A DNA stretch of 48,842 nucleotides from an uncultured Oscillospiraceae bacterium (lineage in GTDB: Bacteria > Bacillota > Clostridia > Oscillospirales > Oscillospiraceae), in assembly GCA_910589085.1 (NCBI GenBank), contig CAJUSG010000012.1, positions 1 through 48,842 of the forward strand. The letters run 5' to 3'. Below, piece by piece: positions 1-7,710 of the stretch; position 1 is the first letter of the stretch; each line of letters opens with the position of its first letter. A model generated the notes under the pieces. That model searched no databases, had not been told where the DNA came from, and worked only from the letters and a program-made list of their open reading frames with translations. A program made the position numbers and the translations under genes.

Positions 1-2869
1 GGTGGGGCTGGGCCTTTTTGGACCAGGAGAACTCGTCCACCGCCAGATAGACCTCAAAGCCCAGGTCCCGGATGGCGTGGACGATGCCCTTGTGGGACAG
101 GGTAAAGGGGTCGAAGGTGCCGGGGAAGAAGGCGATCTTCCGGGGCTTCTCAAAGGTAAAGGGCCCGTGGTCCAGCCGGCGGATGGCGATAAAGCGGTTG
201 ATGTGGGCCAGGGCGGCGGCCCGGTAGAAGAAGGTGAGGCCGTCCTGCCGGGAGGAGGACTCCTGGGTCAGGAAGAGCAGCTTCCGGTAGCTGAGGGCAA
301 ACAGCCGGGCCGTCTCCGCCATATCCAGGATGGGGCTCTCGAAGAGGACCTTTCCGGTGACCAGCAGGGCCTCCTGGCGCACCGTCTCCCGGTAGTGGGC
401 CAGCCCCTGAAGGAGCAGGCCCAGCAGCTCCTGCCGCCTGGCCTCATAGACCTCCCGCTTCTCGGAGAAGCGGTCCTTGTAGGCGGGGTAGTGCTGGAGC
501 AGCACGGCGATGGTGTTCAGCGCCCCGGCCACGGCGGAGTCGTTGGGGGAGCCCAGCAGGGACTTGAGCCACAGCACCTGTTCGTCCAGCTCGCTGGGGT
601 GGAGGTAGAGGGCGGCCTCTCCCAGGTACTGGGGGATGTACTTTGAGATCTCATACTGGCCCATCTCCAGGCCCTTGCCCAGCTCCACCACCACCTCGTT
701 GCGCTGGTCCCGGCGCAGCATAGACAGGGTGCGCACCAGGGCGGAGCCGGCGGTGTGCCGCACCACCACCCGCTCCGACACCTTCACCAGGTTGGAGAAG
801 TGGGTGGCGATGTGGAGCACATGGGTCTCCACCCCGTGCTCCACCTGGTCCCGGAGCAGCTCCACCCCGGCCACCTTCACGATCCAGGGGGTGGCGATCT
901 TCAGGTTGTCCAAAAAGACCTCGCTGGTGATGTTGGTGTGATACAGGGTCTCCTCCAGCTCGGACACATCCCGGCCGGCCCGGCGGAGGATGCGGCACTT
1001 GAGGAACACGGTGGTCAGCTGGCGGGAGGGGGTGTCCTCCACAATCCGGGCAATGTGGGCCATCTGGGGGTGGCTGCGGGGGATATTGCGCACCGTCTCC
1101 CGTAGGAACTGGAGGGCGGCGGTCACCAGTCTGGGGTCCTCCGCGGCGGTAAAGTGGGCGGCGAAGCGGACCAGCTTCTCCCGGGTGTCCTCCCCGTAGT
1201 GTTTTGGGGGGAGATACCGGGCGGCGTCCAGCAGGGTGAAGGCGGTGTCGTCGTCGGTGTGCTCCGGGTCGCCGTAGTAGTCCAGCAGGGCGTCCAGGAA
1301 GCGGGGGATATCCCCGGGCCGGGCGTGGTGGAGCATAGACTCCACCACCAGCTTCAGGGTGTAGCTGATATGGGAGCGCTGCTGGGGGGTGGTCTTGTGG
1401 TCGGGGAAGATAATCATGTCCAGGTACTGGCCCCACAGGGTAAAGGGCACCTCCTCCGCCGGATCATTCTGGGCGTGGCTGGGCACCTCCTTGCGGTAGA
1501 CCAGGTGGAACCGGGCGATAATCTGGCCGATGAGGGCGCCGGCCTGGCGGCGGATGTCGCCCTCACGGTGCATCAGCAGCTCGTAGAGGAAGGACAGGGC
1601 CTGGGTCTTCTGCCGCACCGACAGATAGGTAAAATACTCCTCAAACACGTTGAGGTAGGCCCGCAGCTGCTGCCAGCTCTTGGCGGAGCGGGCCCCCTCG
1701 ATGATATTGCCGAATTTCTGCTCATTGGACAGCATGTGCATCAGTCTCAGGTTGTGCTCCACCGACAGGAGGATCAGCCCGTCCAACGTCTCCTCCGGCC
1801 CCATGAGGGCGGGGTCCTTTCCGGGGACGGGGGAGCGGGGCCTTCCTGTCAGGTCCACATCCACCCCCAGGGAGCGCATATAGTCCTCAAAGTCGTGGAG
1901 CTTGCCGTAGACGAACTCATACCGCCGCCGTTTTTTCCGGTCCACGTTGTCCAGCTTGGACAGGATTACCTGAAAGGACTCGTCCAGGGGGTAGAGGACC
2001 ACGATCTCGTTGCCGTCCTTATCCCGCTCCGACTTGGAGCGGAAGTCGGCGTAGATGAGCAGCAGGGACTCCACCGACAGGGACTCCAGCTCCAGGTCCC
2101 AGGTGGAGTGGTTGGAGGCGATGTGGCTGATGTCCTCCATCCTCCGCTCCAGCAGCCACTGGTCGGTGTAGTAGTAGTGGAGGTAGGGCACCCGCTCCCC
2201 GGGGCGGCAGCCGAACTTGCCCACGTCGTGGGCGGCGGCGGCTCCGGAGATCAGAGCCAGATCCACCTCCACCCCGGCGTCCGCCAGCCCCCGGGCGGCG
2301 GTCATGGCGATGTAGTGGACCCCGGCGATATGGCTGAGGGTTTTGAAGGGGGTAAATTCCATCCCCAGGCGCATCAGCTCATAGAGGAACTCCCCCCGCC
2401 AGGCGGCCAGGAAGCGGCGGTACTCCCTGGCCTTGTCACAGGCCTCATACTCCTCCTCCGGCAAGAACTGGAAATCCAGCATGGGGTCGAAGGGCAGGGC
2501 CTCCCGCTCCCGGTCCAGCAGCAGCTGGAGGACAATCAGGTAAAACTGCGCGCCGGCGCCGCACCGGCCGGCCTCGGGGGCAAAGCCGCCGCCGGGGTAC
2601 ATCAGGCCGCATACATACTGGTAGGTAAAGGGCCCCCAGCCCTTCTCCGGCCCCTGGGGGCAGGTCCGGTCCAGAAGGGGGGCGCACAGCTCCAGAATCC
2701 GGGCGCAGCTCAGCCGCTCCCGGATGGGGAACAGGGCCTCCAGCCCCTGGGTCCACTCCTGGGTCTGCATCAGCTCCGCCACCGCCTTTCGGCTGGGGAC
2801 GGTCCCGGGGGCCCGAAGGGCCAGGGCCTCAAAAATATCACGGTTCAGCTGGCGGACGGTCTTGTTCAT
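1..2869 (-). CDS. Large HD-domain / helical repeat / nucleotidyltransferase protein (C-terminus beyond window)
   Basis: The frame is open for 956 codons from an ATG at 2869 to the window edge, so the gene is truncated. The start has a GAGGTGG ribosome site. An HD-phosphohydrolase domain sits around residues 180-300: LSHIAGVHYIAM, then HDVGKFG near residue 210, then ISHIASNH and an Asp in YADFRSK. Residues about 330-890 are a long, helix-rich region that looks like HEAT/ARM-type repeats. Around residue 905 a nucleotidyltransferase fold begins: KIAFFPGTFDPFTLSHKG carries the GTFDP and TxxH signature of the NadD/cytidylyltransferase superfamily. Known: such motifs bind nucleotide phosphates. Inferred: a multidomain enzyme joining nucleotide hydrolysis to nucleotidyl transfer; substrate unknown. 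Both strands are open for long stretches here, but only this frame has recognisable motifs. Confidence 0.85.
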   Translation of the reverse strand, partial: MNKTVRQLNRDIFEALALRAPGTVPSRKAVAELMQTQEWTQGLEALFPIRERLSCARILELCAPLLDRTCPQGPEKGWGPFTYQYVCGLMYPGGGFAPEAGRCGAGAQFYLIVLQLLLDREREALPFDPMLDFQFLPEEEYEACDKAREYRRFLAAWRGEFLYELMRLGMEFTPFKTLSHIAGVHYIAMTAARGLADAGVEVDLALISGAAAAHDVGKFGCRPGERVPYLHYYYTDQWLLERRMEDISHIASNHSTWDLELESLSVESLLLIYADFRSKSERDKDGNEIVVLYPLDESFQVILSKLDNVDRKKRRRYEFVYGKLHDFEDYMRSLGVDVDLTGRPRSPVPGKDPALMGPEETLDGLILLSVEHNLRLMHMLSNEQKFGNIIEGARSAKSWQQLRAYLNVFEEYFTYLSVRQKTQALSFLYELLMHREGDIRRQAGALIGQIIARFHLVYRKEVPSHAQNDPAEEVPFTLWGQYLDMIIFPDHKTTPQQRSHISYTLKLVVESMLHHARPGDIPRFLDALLDYYGDPEHTDDDTAFTLLDAARYLPPKHYGEDTREKLVRFAAHFTAAEDPRLVTAALQFLRETVRNIPRSHPQMAHIARIVEDTPSRQLTTVFLKCRILRRAGRDVSELEETLYHTNITSEVFLDNLKIATPWIVKVAGVELLRDQVEHGVETHVLHIATHFSNLVKVSERVVVRHTAGSALVRTLSMLRRDQRNEVVVELGKGLEMGQYEISKYIPQYLGEAALYLHPSELDEQVLWLKSLLGSPNDSAVAGALNTIAVLLQHYPAYKDRFSEKREVYEARRQELLGLLLQGLAHYRETVRQEALLVTGKVLFESPILDMAETARLFALSYRKLLFLTQESSSRQDGLTFFYRAAALAHINRFIAIRRLDHGPFTFEKPRKIAFFPGTFDPFTLSHKGIVHAIRDLGFEVYLAVDEFSWSKKAQPH

Positions 2870-2885
2870 GCTGCCACCTCATCTC

Positions 2886-2907
2886 CCGCCCCGCATCTCC
2901 GGGGCGG
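2886..2907 (-). promoter_or_regulatory. 5'-leader hairpin of the HD/nucleotidyltransferase gene
   Basis: Arms CCGCCCCG and CGGGGCGG (8 bp, loop of 6) lie just upstream of the GAGGTGG ribosome site of the gene starting at 2869. A weak promoter candidate (TTTCAA, 16 bp, TAAAAT on the minus strand) precedes it. The hairpin could modulate translation; this is inference. Confidence 0.35.
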
Positions 2908-2996
2908 CAAAATTTATATGAAATTACCATAATTTTAGCATAAGCCAGCCGGTTTGAAAAGAGGAAAAACGGGAACCCGCCCTCGCTTGATAAACA

Positions 2997-3028
2997 ATAA
3001 AAAACAACGCCGGAAAACCGGCGCTGTT
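2997..3028 (-). terminator. Rho-independent terminator of the YihY gene
   Basis: CGCCGG-TTTT-CCGGCG stem followed on the minus strand by TTGTTTTTT, directly after the TAA stop at 3030-3032. Confidence 0.85.
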
Positions 3029-3029
3029 T

Positions 3030-3872
3030 TTACCGCCTGTCCTCCAGCACCCGGCCGATCACCGCCCCCAGCAGCAGGATATTGCCGCACAGGTAGAGCC
3101 AAACCAGCAGGATGATGAGGGAGGCCAGGGAGCCATAGACCAGGGCATAGCGGGAGGACATGCCGATAAACCAGGAGAAGAGCGCCGAGGCGGCCACAAT
3201 GGCCAGCGCGGCCAGCAGCGAGGCCAGCACCACCACCCGCCGGCCCATGGCGCCCCTGGGGGTCCCCGCCCGGTAGACGATGAGCACCAGCAGCAGCACA
3301 AAGCAGAACAGCAGCAGGTAGCGCATCCACCGCCACAGCCCCGACAGGGGCGGGATCAGCTCAGCGATCCGCCGGGGCAGCCGCTCCTCCAGCAGCCAGA
3401 AAAACCACTCGCCGGTAAAGATGACCACCACCGACAGGTAGATGGTGAGCAGAAACAGGGCGGACAGCGCCACGCTGAGGACCACCCGCCGGACGGCGTG
3501 GGTATTTTTCACCCCGTGCAGGCCGTCCATGGCGGCCAGCAGGGTGCGCAGCCCCGCCGAGGCAGAGATGAGGATGGTGACCAGGCTGGCCAGCAGCAGC
3601 GCCCGGGACTGGCTGCCCGCCACATAGCCCAGATAGTCCCGCATCACCAGCAGCACCTCGTCGGGCAGGAACTGGTCCAGGGACAGGAGCAAATTTTCCA
3701 GGTCCAGGTGAAACAGGCCGATGAAGTAGTTGACGCACACCAGCAGGGGGAACAGGGTGAGAATCAGGAAGTAGGACAGGGCCGCCGCCGCCCGGGGCGC
3801 GCCAATCTCCAGATAGAGCTCCGCCGCCTTCACTCCGAAGGAGACCGGCGGGAATGACAGGATTTTTTTCAT
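3030..3872 (-). CDS. YihY/BrkB-family inner-membrane protein
   Basis: Predicted 280-residue integral membrane protein with about six hydrophobic segments. The N-terminal part has the family pattern in which AAALSYFLILTLFPLL forms the first membrane helix, and the C-terminus has YGSLASLIILLVWLYLCG, typical of the YihY/BrkB (formerly called ribonuclease BN by error) family. The ATG at 3872 is preferred over the upstream in-frame ATG at 3908 because it has AAAGGAGG seven bases upstream. Function of the family is unsettled; it is a putative transporter or envelope protein. It is a single-gene unit with its own terminator. Confidence 0.9.
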   Translation of the reverse strand: MKKILSFPPVSFGVKAAELYLEIGAPRAAAALSYFLILTLFPLLVCVNYFIGLFHLDLENLLLSLDQFLPDEVLLVMRDYLGYVAGSQSRALLLASLVTILISASAGLRTLLAAMDGLHGVKNTHAVRRVVLSVALSALFLLTIYLSVVVIFTGEWFFWLLEERLPRRIAELIPPLSGLWRWMRYLLLFCFVLLLVLIVYRAGTPRGAMGRRVVVLASLLAALAIVAASALFSWFIGMSSRYALVYGSLASLIILLVWLYLCGNILLLGAVIGRVLEDRR

Positions 3873-3952
3873 CAACGGGCCTCCTTTCGGCAAAACACCG
3901 GCTTGCACGGGCGGATATCATCCACCTGTGACGACATCTCCCTATAGAAGGC

Positions 3953-3975
3953 GGGCGCATACTATGCGCCCCTAC
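3953..3975 (-). repeat. GTAG-headed REP-like hairpin
   Basis: On the minus strand GTAG (3972-3975) is followed by GGGCGCATAGTATGCGCCC, a perfect 9-bp palindrome around one base. It lies in the intergenic gap between rpsT and the YihY gene. Confidence 0.7.
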
Positions 3976-4011
3976 ACAATTCTATCACAGCCTGCTGTCG
4001 AAATACATACG

Positions 4012-4041
4012 AAAAAAGCCGTCTGTACCTCAGACGGCTTT
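4012..4041 (-). terminator. Terminator of rpsT
   Basis: AGCCGTCTG-AGGTA-CAGACGGCT stem followed by TTTTTT on the minus strand, shortly after the rpsT stop at 4060. Confidence 0.85.
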
Positions 4042-4059
4042 CTACGCGGCTTCAGAAAC

Positions 4060-4323
4060 TCAGGCCAGCTTGCTCAGCTTGACGGTCATCTTGCTCTTCT
4101 TGTTGGCGGCATTGTTGCGGTGCAGCAGACCCTTGGCGACAGCCTTGTCCACCGCCTTGACAGCCACCTTGTAAGCGACATCGGCCTCGCTGCGGTTGCC
4201 TTCCGCCACCGCGGCCTCAAACTTCTTGATGTCGGTCTTGAGCGCGGATCTTGCGGCCTTGTTGCGCGCAGCCTTGGACTCAGCCACCAGAACACGCTTC
4301 TTAGCAGACTTAATATTCGGCAA
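4060..4323 (-). CDS. rpsT: 30S ribosomal protein S20
   Basis: 87 residues, the usual S20 length. The sequence from the chosen start reads (f)M-PNIKSAKKR, the canonical S20 beginning, and ends KMTVKLSKLA. The start is TTG at 4323: GGAGGAGG lies eight bases upstream. A GTG three codons earlier is in frame but overlaps the ribosome site, and it would add FGL, which S20 lacks. S20 is a primary 16S rRNA binding protein of the small subunit. The gene is divergent from gpr, a common arrangement in Firmicutes (rpsT beside gpr), and has its own strong promoter and terminator. Confidence 0.97.
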   Translation of the reverse strand: MPNIKSAKKRVLVAESKAARNKAARSALKTDIKKFEAAVAEGNRSEADVAYKVAVKAVDKAVAKGLLHRNNAANKKSKMTVKLSKLA

Positions 4324-4384
4324 ACCAAACACCTCCTCCGATTTTCATCGTTAAATTGGGCACAGTACGCCCGTGCAGATTTGT

Positions 4385-4413
4385 ATTGTACCATCGACCA
4401 CGGGAAAAATCAA
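4385..4413 (-). promoter_or_regulatory. Sigma-A promoter of rpsT
   Basis: Minus strand TTGATT, 17-bp spacer, TACAAT, about 60 bp upstream of the rpsT start. Confidence 0.8.
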
Positions 4414-4521
4414 CTGTTTTTTTAATTTTTTTTGCGAAAGCTGGATATTTTTTCAAATGCCGCAAAAAATAGTACGGCAAAGGAAATTTTTCCACAATAT
4501 CTTGCGTAGGAGGGCACAGCC

Positions 4522-5412
4522 ATGCGTATGCGCCGGACGGACCTGGCCCTGGAGGCCCGGGAGCTTTGGCAGGAACAGGCGGGGGCTGTCACCGCGCTGC
4601 CCGGGGTCGAGGCCCGGGACAGCCTGCGGGAGGGCATCCCGGTAAACACCGTCAAGGTGCTGGACCAGCGGGGGGAGCAGGCCCTGGGCAAGCCCCGGGG
4701 CAGCTACATCACCCTCACCCTGGAGGGGCTGGCCAGCCGGGAGGAGGGCATTTTTCAGCGCTGTGTTCATGCGGTGGCGGACGAGCTGTTCGGCCTGATC
4801 CAGGGGACGCCCCCCGGCAGTCTGGTGCTGGTGGCCGGCCTGGGCAACCGGGCCATCACCCCCGACGCCATCGGACCAAAAGTCCACGAAAATGTGCTGG
4901 TTACCCGGCATTTAATTCAAAAAATGCCGGAATATTTCGGAAATCTGCGCCCCGTGGCCTCCCTGGCCGCCGAGGTAATGGGCACCACCGGGGTGGAGAG
5001 CGGCGAGCTGGTGCGGGCGGTGTGTGAAAAGCTCCGGCCCGCCTGCGTGGTGGCGGTGGACGCCCTGGCCTCCCGGTCGCTGAAGCGGCTGTGCAAAACC
5101 GTGCAGCTCGCCGATACCGGCATCACCCCCGGCTCCGGGGTGGGCAACCACCGGCTGGGCCTCACCCGGGAGACCTTGGGCGTACCCGTTGTGGCTGTAG
5201 GCGTTCCCACGGTGGTGGACGGGGCCACCCTGGCCGCCGACCTGCTGGGGGCCGACGAGCTGCCCGACCTGGGCGAGGGGCACGACCTGCTGGTCACCCC
5301 CAAGGATATCGACAGCCAGGTGAACGACCTGGCCAAGGTCATCGGCTACGGAATCAGCATGGCCCTCCAGCCCGGTCTGTCGGTGGAGGAGCTGGAGCTG
5401 CTGCTGGCCTGA
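4522..5412 (+). CDS. gpr: GPR germination endopeptidase
   Basis: 296 residues. The N-terminus RTDLALEARE matches the propeptide region of spore protease GPR (peptidase family M63/A25-like aspartic class). GLGNRAITPDAIGP and VTPKDID are characteristic blocks. GPR degrades small acid-soluble spore proteins at germination, releasing amino acids and DNA, and is made as a zymogen in the forespore. GGAGGG lies upstream of the ATG. In Bacillus gpr is followed by spoIIP; here it is followed by its own terminator and an unrelated small membrane protein gene. I could not recognise a clear sigma-F or sigma-G promoter. It shows that the organism belongs to a spore-forming lineage. Confidence 0.96.
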   Translation: MRMRRTDLALEARELWQEQAGAVTALPGVEARDSLREGIPVNTVKVLDQRGEQALGKPRGSYITLTLEGLASREEGIFQRCVHAVADELFGLIQGTPPGSLVLVAGLGNRAITPDAIGPKVHENVLVTRHLIQKMPEYFGNLRPVASLAAEVMGTTGVESGELVRAVCEKLRPACVVAVDALASRSLKRLCKTVQLADTGITPGSGVGNHRLGLTRETLGVPVVAVGVPTVVDGATLAADLLGADELPDLGEGHDLLVTPKDIDSQVNDLAKVIGYGISMALQPGLSVEELELLLA

Positions 5413-5415
5413 CTG

Positions 5416-5436
5416 TCCGCCACAGGCGGATTTTTA
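5416..5436 (+). terminator. Terminator of gpr
   Basis: TCCGCC-ACA-GGCGGA followed by TTTTTAT immediately after the gpr stop. Confidence 0.8.
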
Positions 5437-5447
5437 TACTGTTTGTA

Positions 5448-5530
5448 TTTTTTGTGTAAAATAATACACCCAAAAAGGCGCCAAAATCGACCTTTTAGGG
5501 GTCCAAAACGGGTTAAAAGGGGTCCTTTTA
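5448..5530. promoter_or_regulatory. Helically phased A/T tracts (predicted curved DNA)
   Basis: A or T tracts of 4-6 bases centred near 5474, 5484.5, 5494.5, 5505.5, 5516.5 and 5527.5 recur every 10-11 bp, separated by GC-rich steps (GGCGCC, GGGGTCC). In-phase A-tracts are known to bend DNA. The stretch lies between the gpr terminator and the gene at 5618. Confidence 0.6.
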
Positions 5531-5617
5531 GACCCTGTCCACAGGACACGGACATTTTTGGATAGTCCCGGGGAAAGCGGGGCAGACTAGAGGAAAATAC
5601 TGGAAAAGGATGTGGTC

Positions 5618-5896
5618 ATGATGGTTAAGGGGATCACCCGGCAGGTGATTCTGGTAAAATCCCCCGACCCCCGGCTCTTCGAGGAGGCCATCTTTATCGT
5701 CAAGGAGGAGGCCCTGGCCCGGGAGGGGGTGAGCGCCGACAAGGTGCTGCGGGAGGCCCGCCAGGCCGCCGACGGCTATATCAGGCAGGGCAAGGTGTGG
5801 AACCGGCGGCTGGAGCGGCTGCCCGCCCCCGCCTGGGGCGCCCTGGGCGCGGCGCTGGCCTCGGCGGGGTGGGCGGCGTGGCTGTTTCTGCTGTAA
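5618..5896 (+). CDS. Small protein with C-terminal membrane anchor, function unknown
   Basis: 92 residues; not a family I can name with confidence. The N-terminal 60 residues are soluble and charged (MVKGITRQVILVKSPDPRLF, then an FIVKEEAL segment). The last 22 residues (APAWGALGAALASAGWAAWL onwards) form one hydrophobic helix ending at the C-terminus, so it is a tail-anchored protein with a cytoplasmic head. AAAAGGA lies seven bases before ATG 5618; a second ATG follows at once, and a GTG at 5612 is less well placed. It is preceded by phased A/T tracts and followed by long hairpins. Confidence 0.75.
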   Translation: MMVKGITRQVILVKSPDPRLFEEAIFIVKEEALAREGVSADKVLREARQAADGYIRQGKVWNRRLERLPAPAWGALGAALASAGWAAWLFLL

Positions 5897-6023
5897 CAGT
5901 TCGGGCGGCGGCGCATAGTATGGTGTGAGGGGGCCGGCGGCAGGCCCCCCGCCCCGGCGCCCCTTCGGCGCTTTCACCAAGGACAAGAGGTTTTTCTTCT
6001 TTTTCCTCCTTATAACAGAGCTG

Positions 6024-6057
6024 GCGGCCCGGTGAAGCCTTCATCGGGCCGCTTTTG
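6024..6057 (+). terminator. Terminator
   Basis: GCGGCCCG and CGGGCCGC arms enclose an inner TGAAG/TTCA stem and are followed by TTTT. It is presumably the end of the unit containing the gene at 5618. Confidence 0.7.
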
Positions 6058-6063
6058 TTGCCA

Positions 6064-6126
6064 TAGGGCAGGGGTTCTACCCCCGCCTATCCCTGTAAGA
6101 GATCAGGCAAGGGCAGAGCCCTTGCC
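6064..6126. repeat. Inverted pair of REP-like hairpins
   Basis: Left copy: TAGGGCAGGGGTTCTACCCC onward, with a GGC.GGGG/CCCC.GCC stem. Right copy, minus strand: GCAGGGC followed by the perfect 9-bp stem GGCAAGGGC/GCCCTTGCC. Both resemble the copy at 9273-9297. The heads are ATAG and GCAG rather than GTAG, so these may be decayed copies. Confidence 0.55.
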
Positions 6127-6251
6127 CTGCATTCGAAAGATTTCCAAAATCCGGGATATCCCGTAAAACCAAAAAACAAAATACCGTATAAAATGCCGCC
6201 CCTTCGGGCAAACTGGCCACAGGCCAATTTTTACCGAAAGGGTGATTTTAC

Positions 6252-6680
6252 ATGCAGGTAAAGGATTTGATGAATCCCAGCGCGGTGACGGTGGAGCCCG
6301 CCTCCTCGGCGGCGCTGGCCGCCCGGCTCATCAGCCGGCACAACGTGGGCGCCCTGCCGGTGTGCGGCCCCGACCGCCGCCTCCGGGGAATGGTCACCGA
6401 CCGGGACATCGTCCTGCGGTGCGTGGCCGCCGAGGAGGACCCGGCCCAGACCCCGGTGCGGGATATTATGACCCGCTCCTGCACCTGCGTCGCACCCGGC
6501 GACGACTGCCGGGAGGCCACCAGGCTGATGGCCCTCCACCAGGTGCGGCGCCTGCCCGTGGTGGAGGGCGGAAAGCTGGTGGGGATGATCTCCCTGTCTG
6601 ACCTGGCCCGCAGCGGCCGGTTCGATATGGAGGCCGCCCAGGCCCTGTGCGAAATTTCGGAAAATATTGTGGTCCGCTGA
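6252..6680 (+). CDS. Tandem CBS-domain protein
   Basis: 142 residues made almost entirely of two CBS motifs (about 8-58 and 74-126). Each has the ending typical of the fold: LRGMVTDRDIV and LVGMISLSDLA. The protein opens MQVKDLMNPSAVTVEP, as in stand-alone CBS pairs. CBS pairs bind adenine nucleotides or related ligands and act as small-molecule sensors; the partner is unknown. GAAAGGG lies upstream of the ATG. It appears to end at the hairpin that overlaps the trmO promoter. Confidence 0.92.
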   Translation: MQVKDLMNPSAVTVEPASSAALAARLISRHNVGALPVCGPDRRLRGMVTDRDIVLRCVAAEEDPAQTPVRDIMTRSCTCVAPGDDCREATRLMALHQVRRLPVVEGGKLVGMISLSDLARSGRFDMEAAQALCEISENIVVR

Positions 6681-6710
6681 TTGGACAAAATCCCTCCTGT
6701 GCCCTATAAT
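6681..6710 (+). promoter_or_regulatory. Sigma-A promoter of trmO
   Basis: TTGGAC, 18-bp spacer, TATAAT; the gene starts at 6731. Confidence 0.8.
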
Positions 6711-6730
6711 AGAGGCGGGAGGGATTTTTT
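6687..6730 (+). terminator. Terminator of the CBS gene, overlapping the trmO promoter and ribosome site
   Basis: Perfect 11-bp arms AAAATCCCTCC and GGAGGGATTTT with a 20-base loop, followed by further T residues. The -10 box of trmO lies in the loop and its Shine-Dalgarno (GGGAGGG) in the right arm. Confidence 0.6.
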
Positions 6731-7396
6731 ATGGAGCTGACCCCTATCGCCCATATCCGCAGCGATTTTTCGGAAAAGTTCGGCATCCCCCGGCAGAGCG
6801 GCCTGGTGGAGGAGCTGTCCGCCACGGTGGTCTTTGAGCCGGAATACCGGGACATCAGCGCCCTCCAGGGGCTGGACGGCTTCTCCCACCTGTGGCTCAT
6901 CTGGGAGTTCTCAAAAGTCCGGGGCTGGTCCCCCACCGTCCGGCCCCCAAGACTGGGGGGAAACAGGCGGATGGGGGTGTTCGCCACCCGGTCCCCCTTC
7001 CGGCCTAACCCCCTGGGGCTGTCCTGCGTGAGGCTGAGGGAGATTCGCCGGGACCGGGCGCTGGGACCCGTCCTCATCGTCGCCGGGGCCGACCTGCTGG
7101 ACGGCACCCCCATCTACGATGTGAAGCCCTATCTGCCCTACGCCGATTGCAGGCCCGACGCGGTGGGGGGCTTCGCCGCCCGGCCCAAGGAGGCCGATCT
7201 CACCGTGGAGTGCCCGCCAGCCCTGCTGGACCGCGTCCCGGCGGACAAGCGGTCTGCCCTGCTGGCCGTGCTGGCCCAGGACCCCCGCCCCCAGTATCAG
7301 GACGACCCGGAACGGGTCTACGGTATGGCCTTCGCCGGTCTGGAGGTGAAATTCCAGGTGGCGGGGGACAGGCTGGCGGTGACGGAGATTTTGTAG
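6731..7396 (+). CDS. trmO: tRNA (N6-threonylcarbamoyladenosine(37)-N6)-methyltransferase TrmO
   Basis: 221 residues of the UPF0066/TrmO (YaeB) family. Diagnostic stretches are IAHIRSDFSEKFGIPRQSG, GFSHLWLIWEF, GVFATRSPFRPNPLGLS and DGTPIYDVKPYLPY. Known: TrmO uses SAM to methylate t6A37 in certain tRNAs. GGGAGGG lies upstream of the ATG, and an 18-bp-spaced promoter drives it. Its stop codon TAG is the TAG of the GTAG head of the repeat that begins at 7393. Confidence 0.93.
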   Translation: MELTPIAHIRSDFSEKFGIPRQSGLVEELSATVVFEPEYRDISALQGLDGFSHLWLIWEFSKVRGWSPTVRPPRLGGNRRMGVFATRSPFRPNPLGLSCVRLREIRRDRALGPVLIVAGADLLDGTPIYDVKPYLPYADCRPDAVGGFAARPKEADLTVECPPALLDRVPADKRSALLAVLAQDPRPQYQDDPERVYGMAFAGLEVKFQVAGDRLAVTEIL

Positions 7397-7622
7397 GGGC
7401 GCACCAAAAGCCTCCTTTTGAAAGGAGGTGCCCCAGTGGGCACACTGGGGCGGAGGATTGATTTCGCCGCAGGCGAAATGTGCGAAGCAAGCGAGGTTTC
7501 CGCAAATCTTGTTTACTTCGTATGTTTTGCTTCGCAAAACGCAATCCTCAGTCAGCCTGCGGCTGACAGCCCCTTTCAAAAGGGGCCTTGCCCCTGCGGG
7601 GGACGGGGGCTTACGCCCATAC
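7393..7622 (+). repeat. Structured palindromic repeat, copy 1 (accessory-block left border)
   Basis: This fills the 314-bp gap before the MerR gene. It starts with GTAG. Successive hairpins are: CCTCCTTT/AAAGGAGG (7411-7428); CCCCAGTG/CACTGGGG (7431-7450); an outer stem GAGGATTG/CAATCCTC (7453-7460 with 7542-7549) enclosing ATTTCGCC/GGCGAAAT and GTTTTGC/GCAAAAC; GTCAGCC/GGCTGAC (7551-7567); GCCCCTTT/AAAGGGGC (7569-7586). The right half matches 11028-11126 in the same orientation. No open frame with a ribosome site is evident. Confidence 0.75.
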
Positions 7623-7656
7623 AGCGGCTGGAACCTTAAATTTTTTCAAAAACCTA

Positions 7657-7687
7657 TTGACTTTCCCCCTTGTGGAAGGTGTAGAGT
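7657..7687 (+). promoter_or_regulatory. MerR-type promoter with 19-bp spacer
   Basis: TTGACT, 19-bp spacer, TAGAGT. The spacer holds a near-perfect dyad (ACTTTCC ... GGAAGGT), the layout used by MerR-family activators, which untwist over-long spacers. It lies just before the MerR gene, so autoregulation is likely. Confidence 0.8.
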
Positions 7688-7710
7688 AGGGACAGAAAGG
7701 GGGATCGCTC

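Larger units (their letters stand above)
5897..6251. other. 355-bp intergenic region rich in hairpins
   Basis: No gene is supported here. It contains a GC-rich hairpin (GGGGGCC/GGCCCCC near 5926-5948), the terminator at 6024-6057, a pair of inverted REP-like hairpins at 6064-6131, and a short TGGCC-ACA-GGCCA stem followed by ATTTTTA at 6209-6233, which could be an attenuator just before the CBS gene. Confidence 0.6.

Noticed and set aside
2..2932. Long plus-strand reading frames (2-646, 1154-2932) opposite the HD/nucleotidyltransferase gene
   Set aside because: They are antisense frames produced by high GC at third positions. The peptides are Gly/Pro/His/Leu-rich with no motifs, while the minus frame has HD and GTFDP signatures and a ribosome site.
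4437..4521. Sigma-G or sigma-F promoter for gpr
   Set aside because: Forespore control is expected from the family, but I could not find a convincing matched pair of boxes, so none is annotated.
5905..5935. GGCGCATAGTATG near 5919 as another copy of the 3953 hairpin
   Set aside because: Only one arm is kept and there is no GTAG head; too weak to count.
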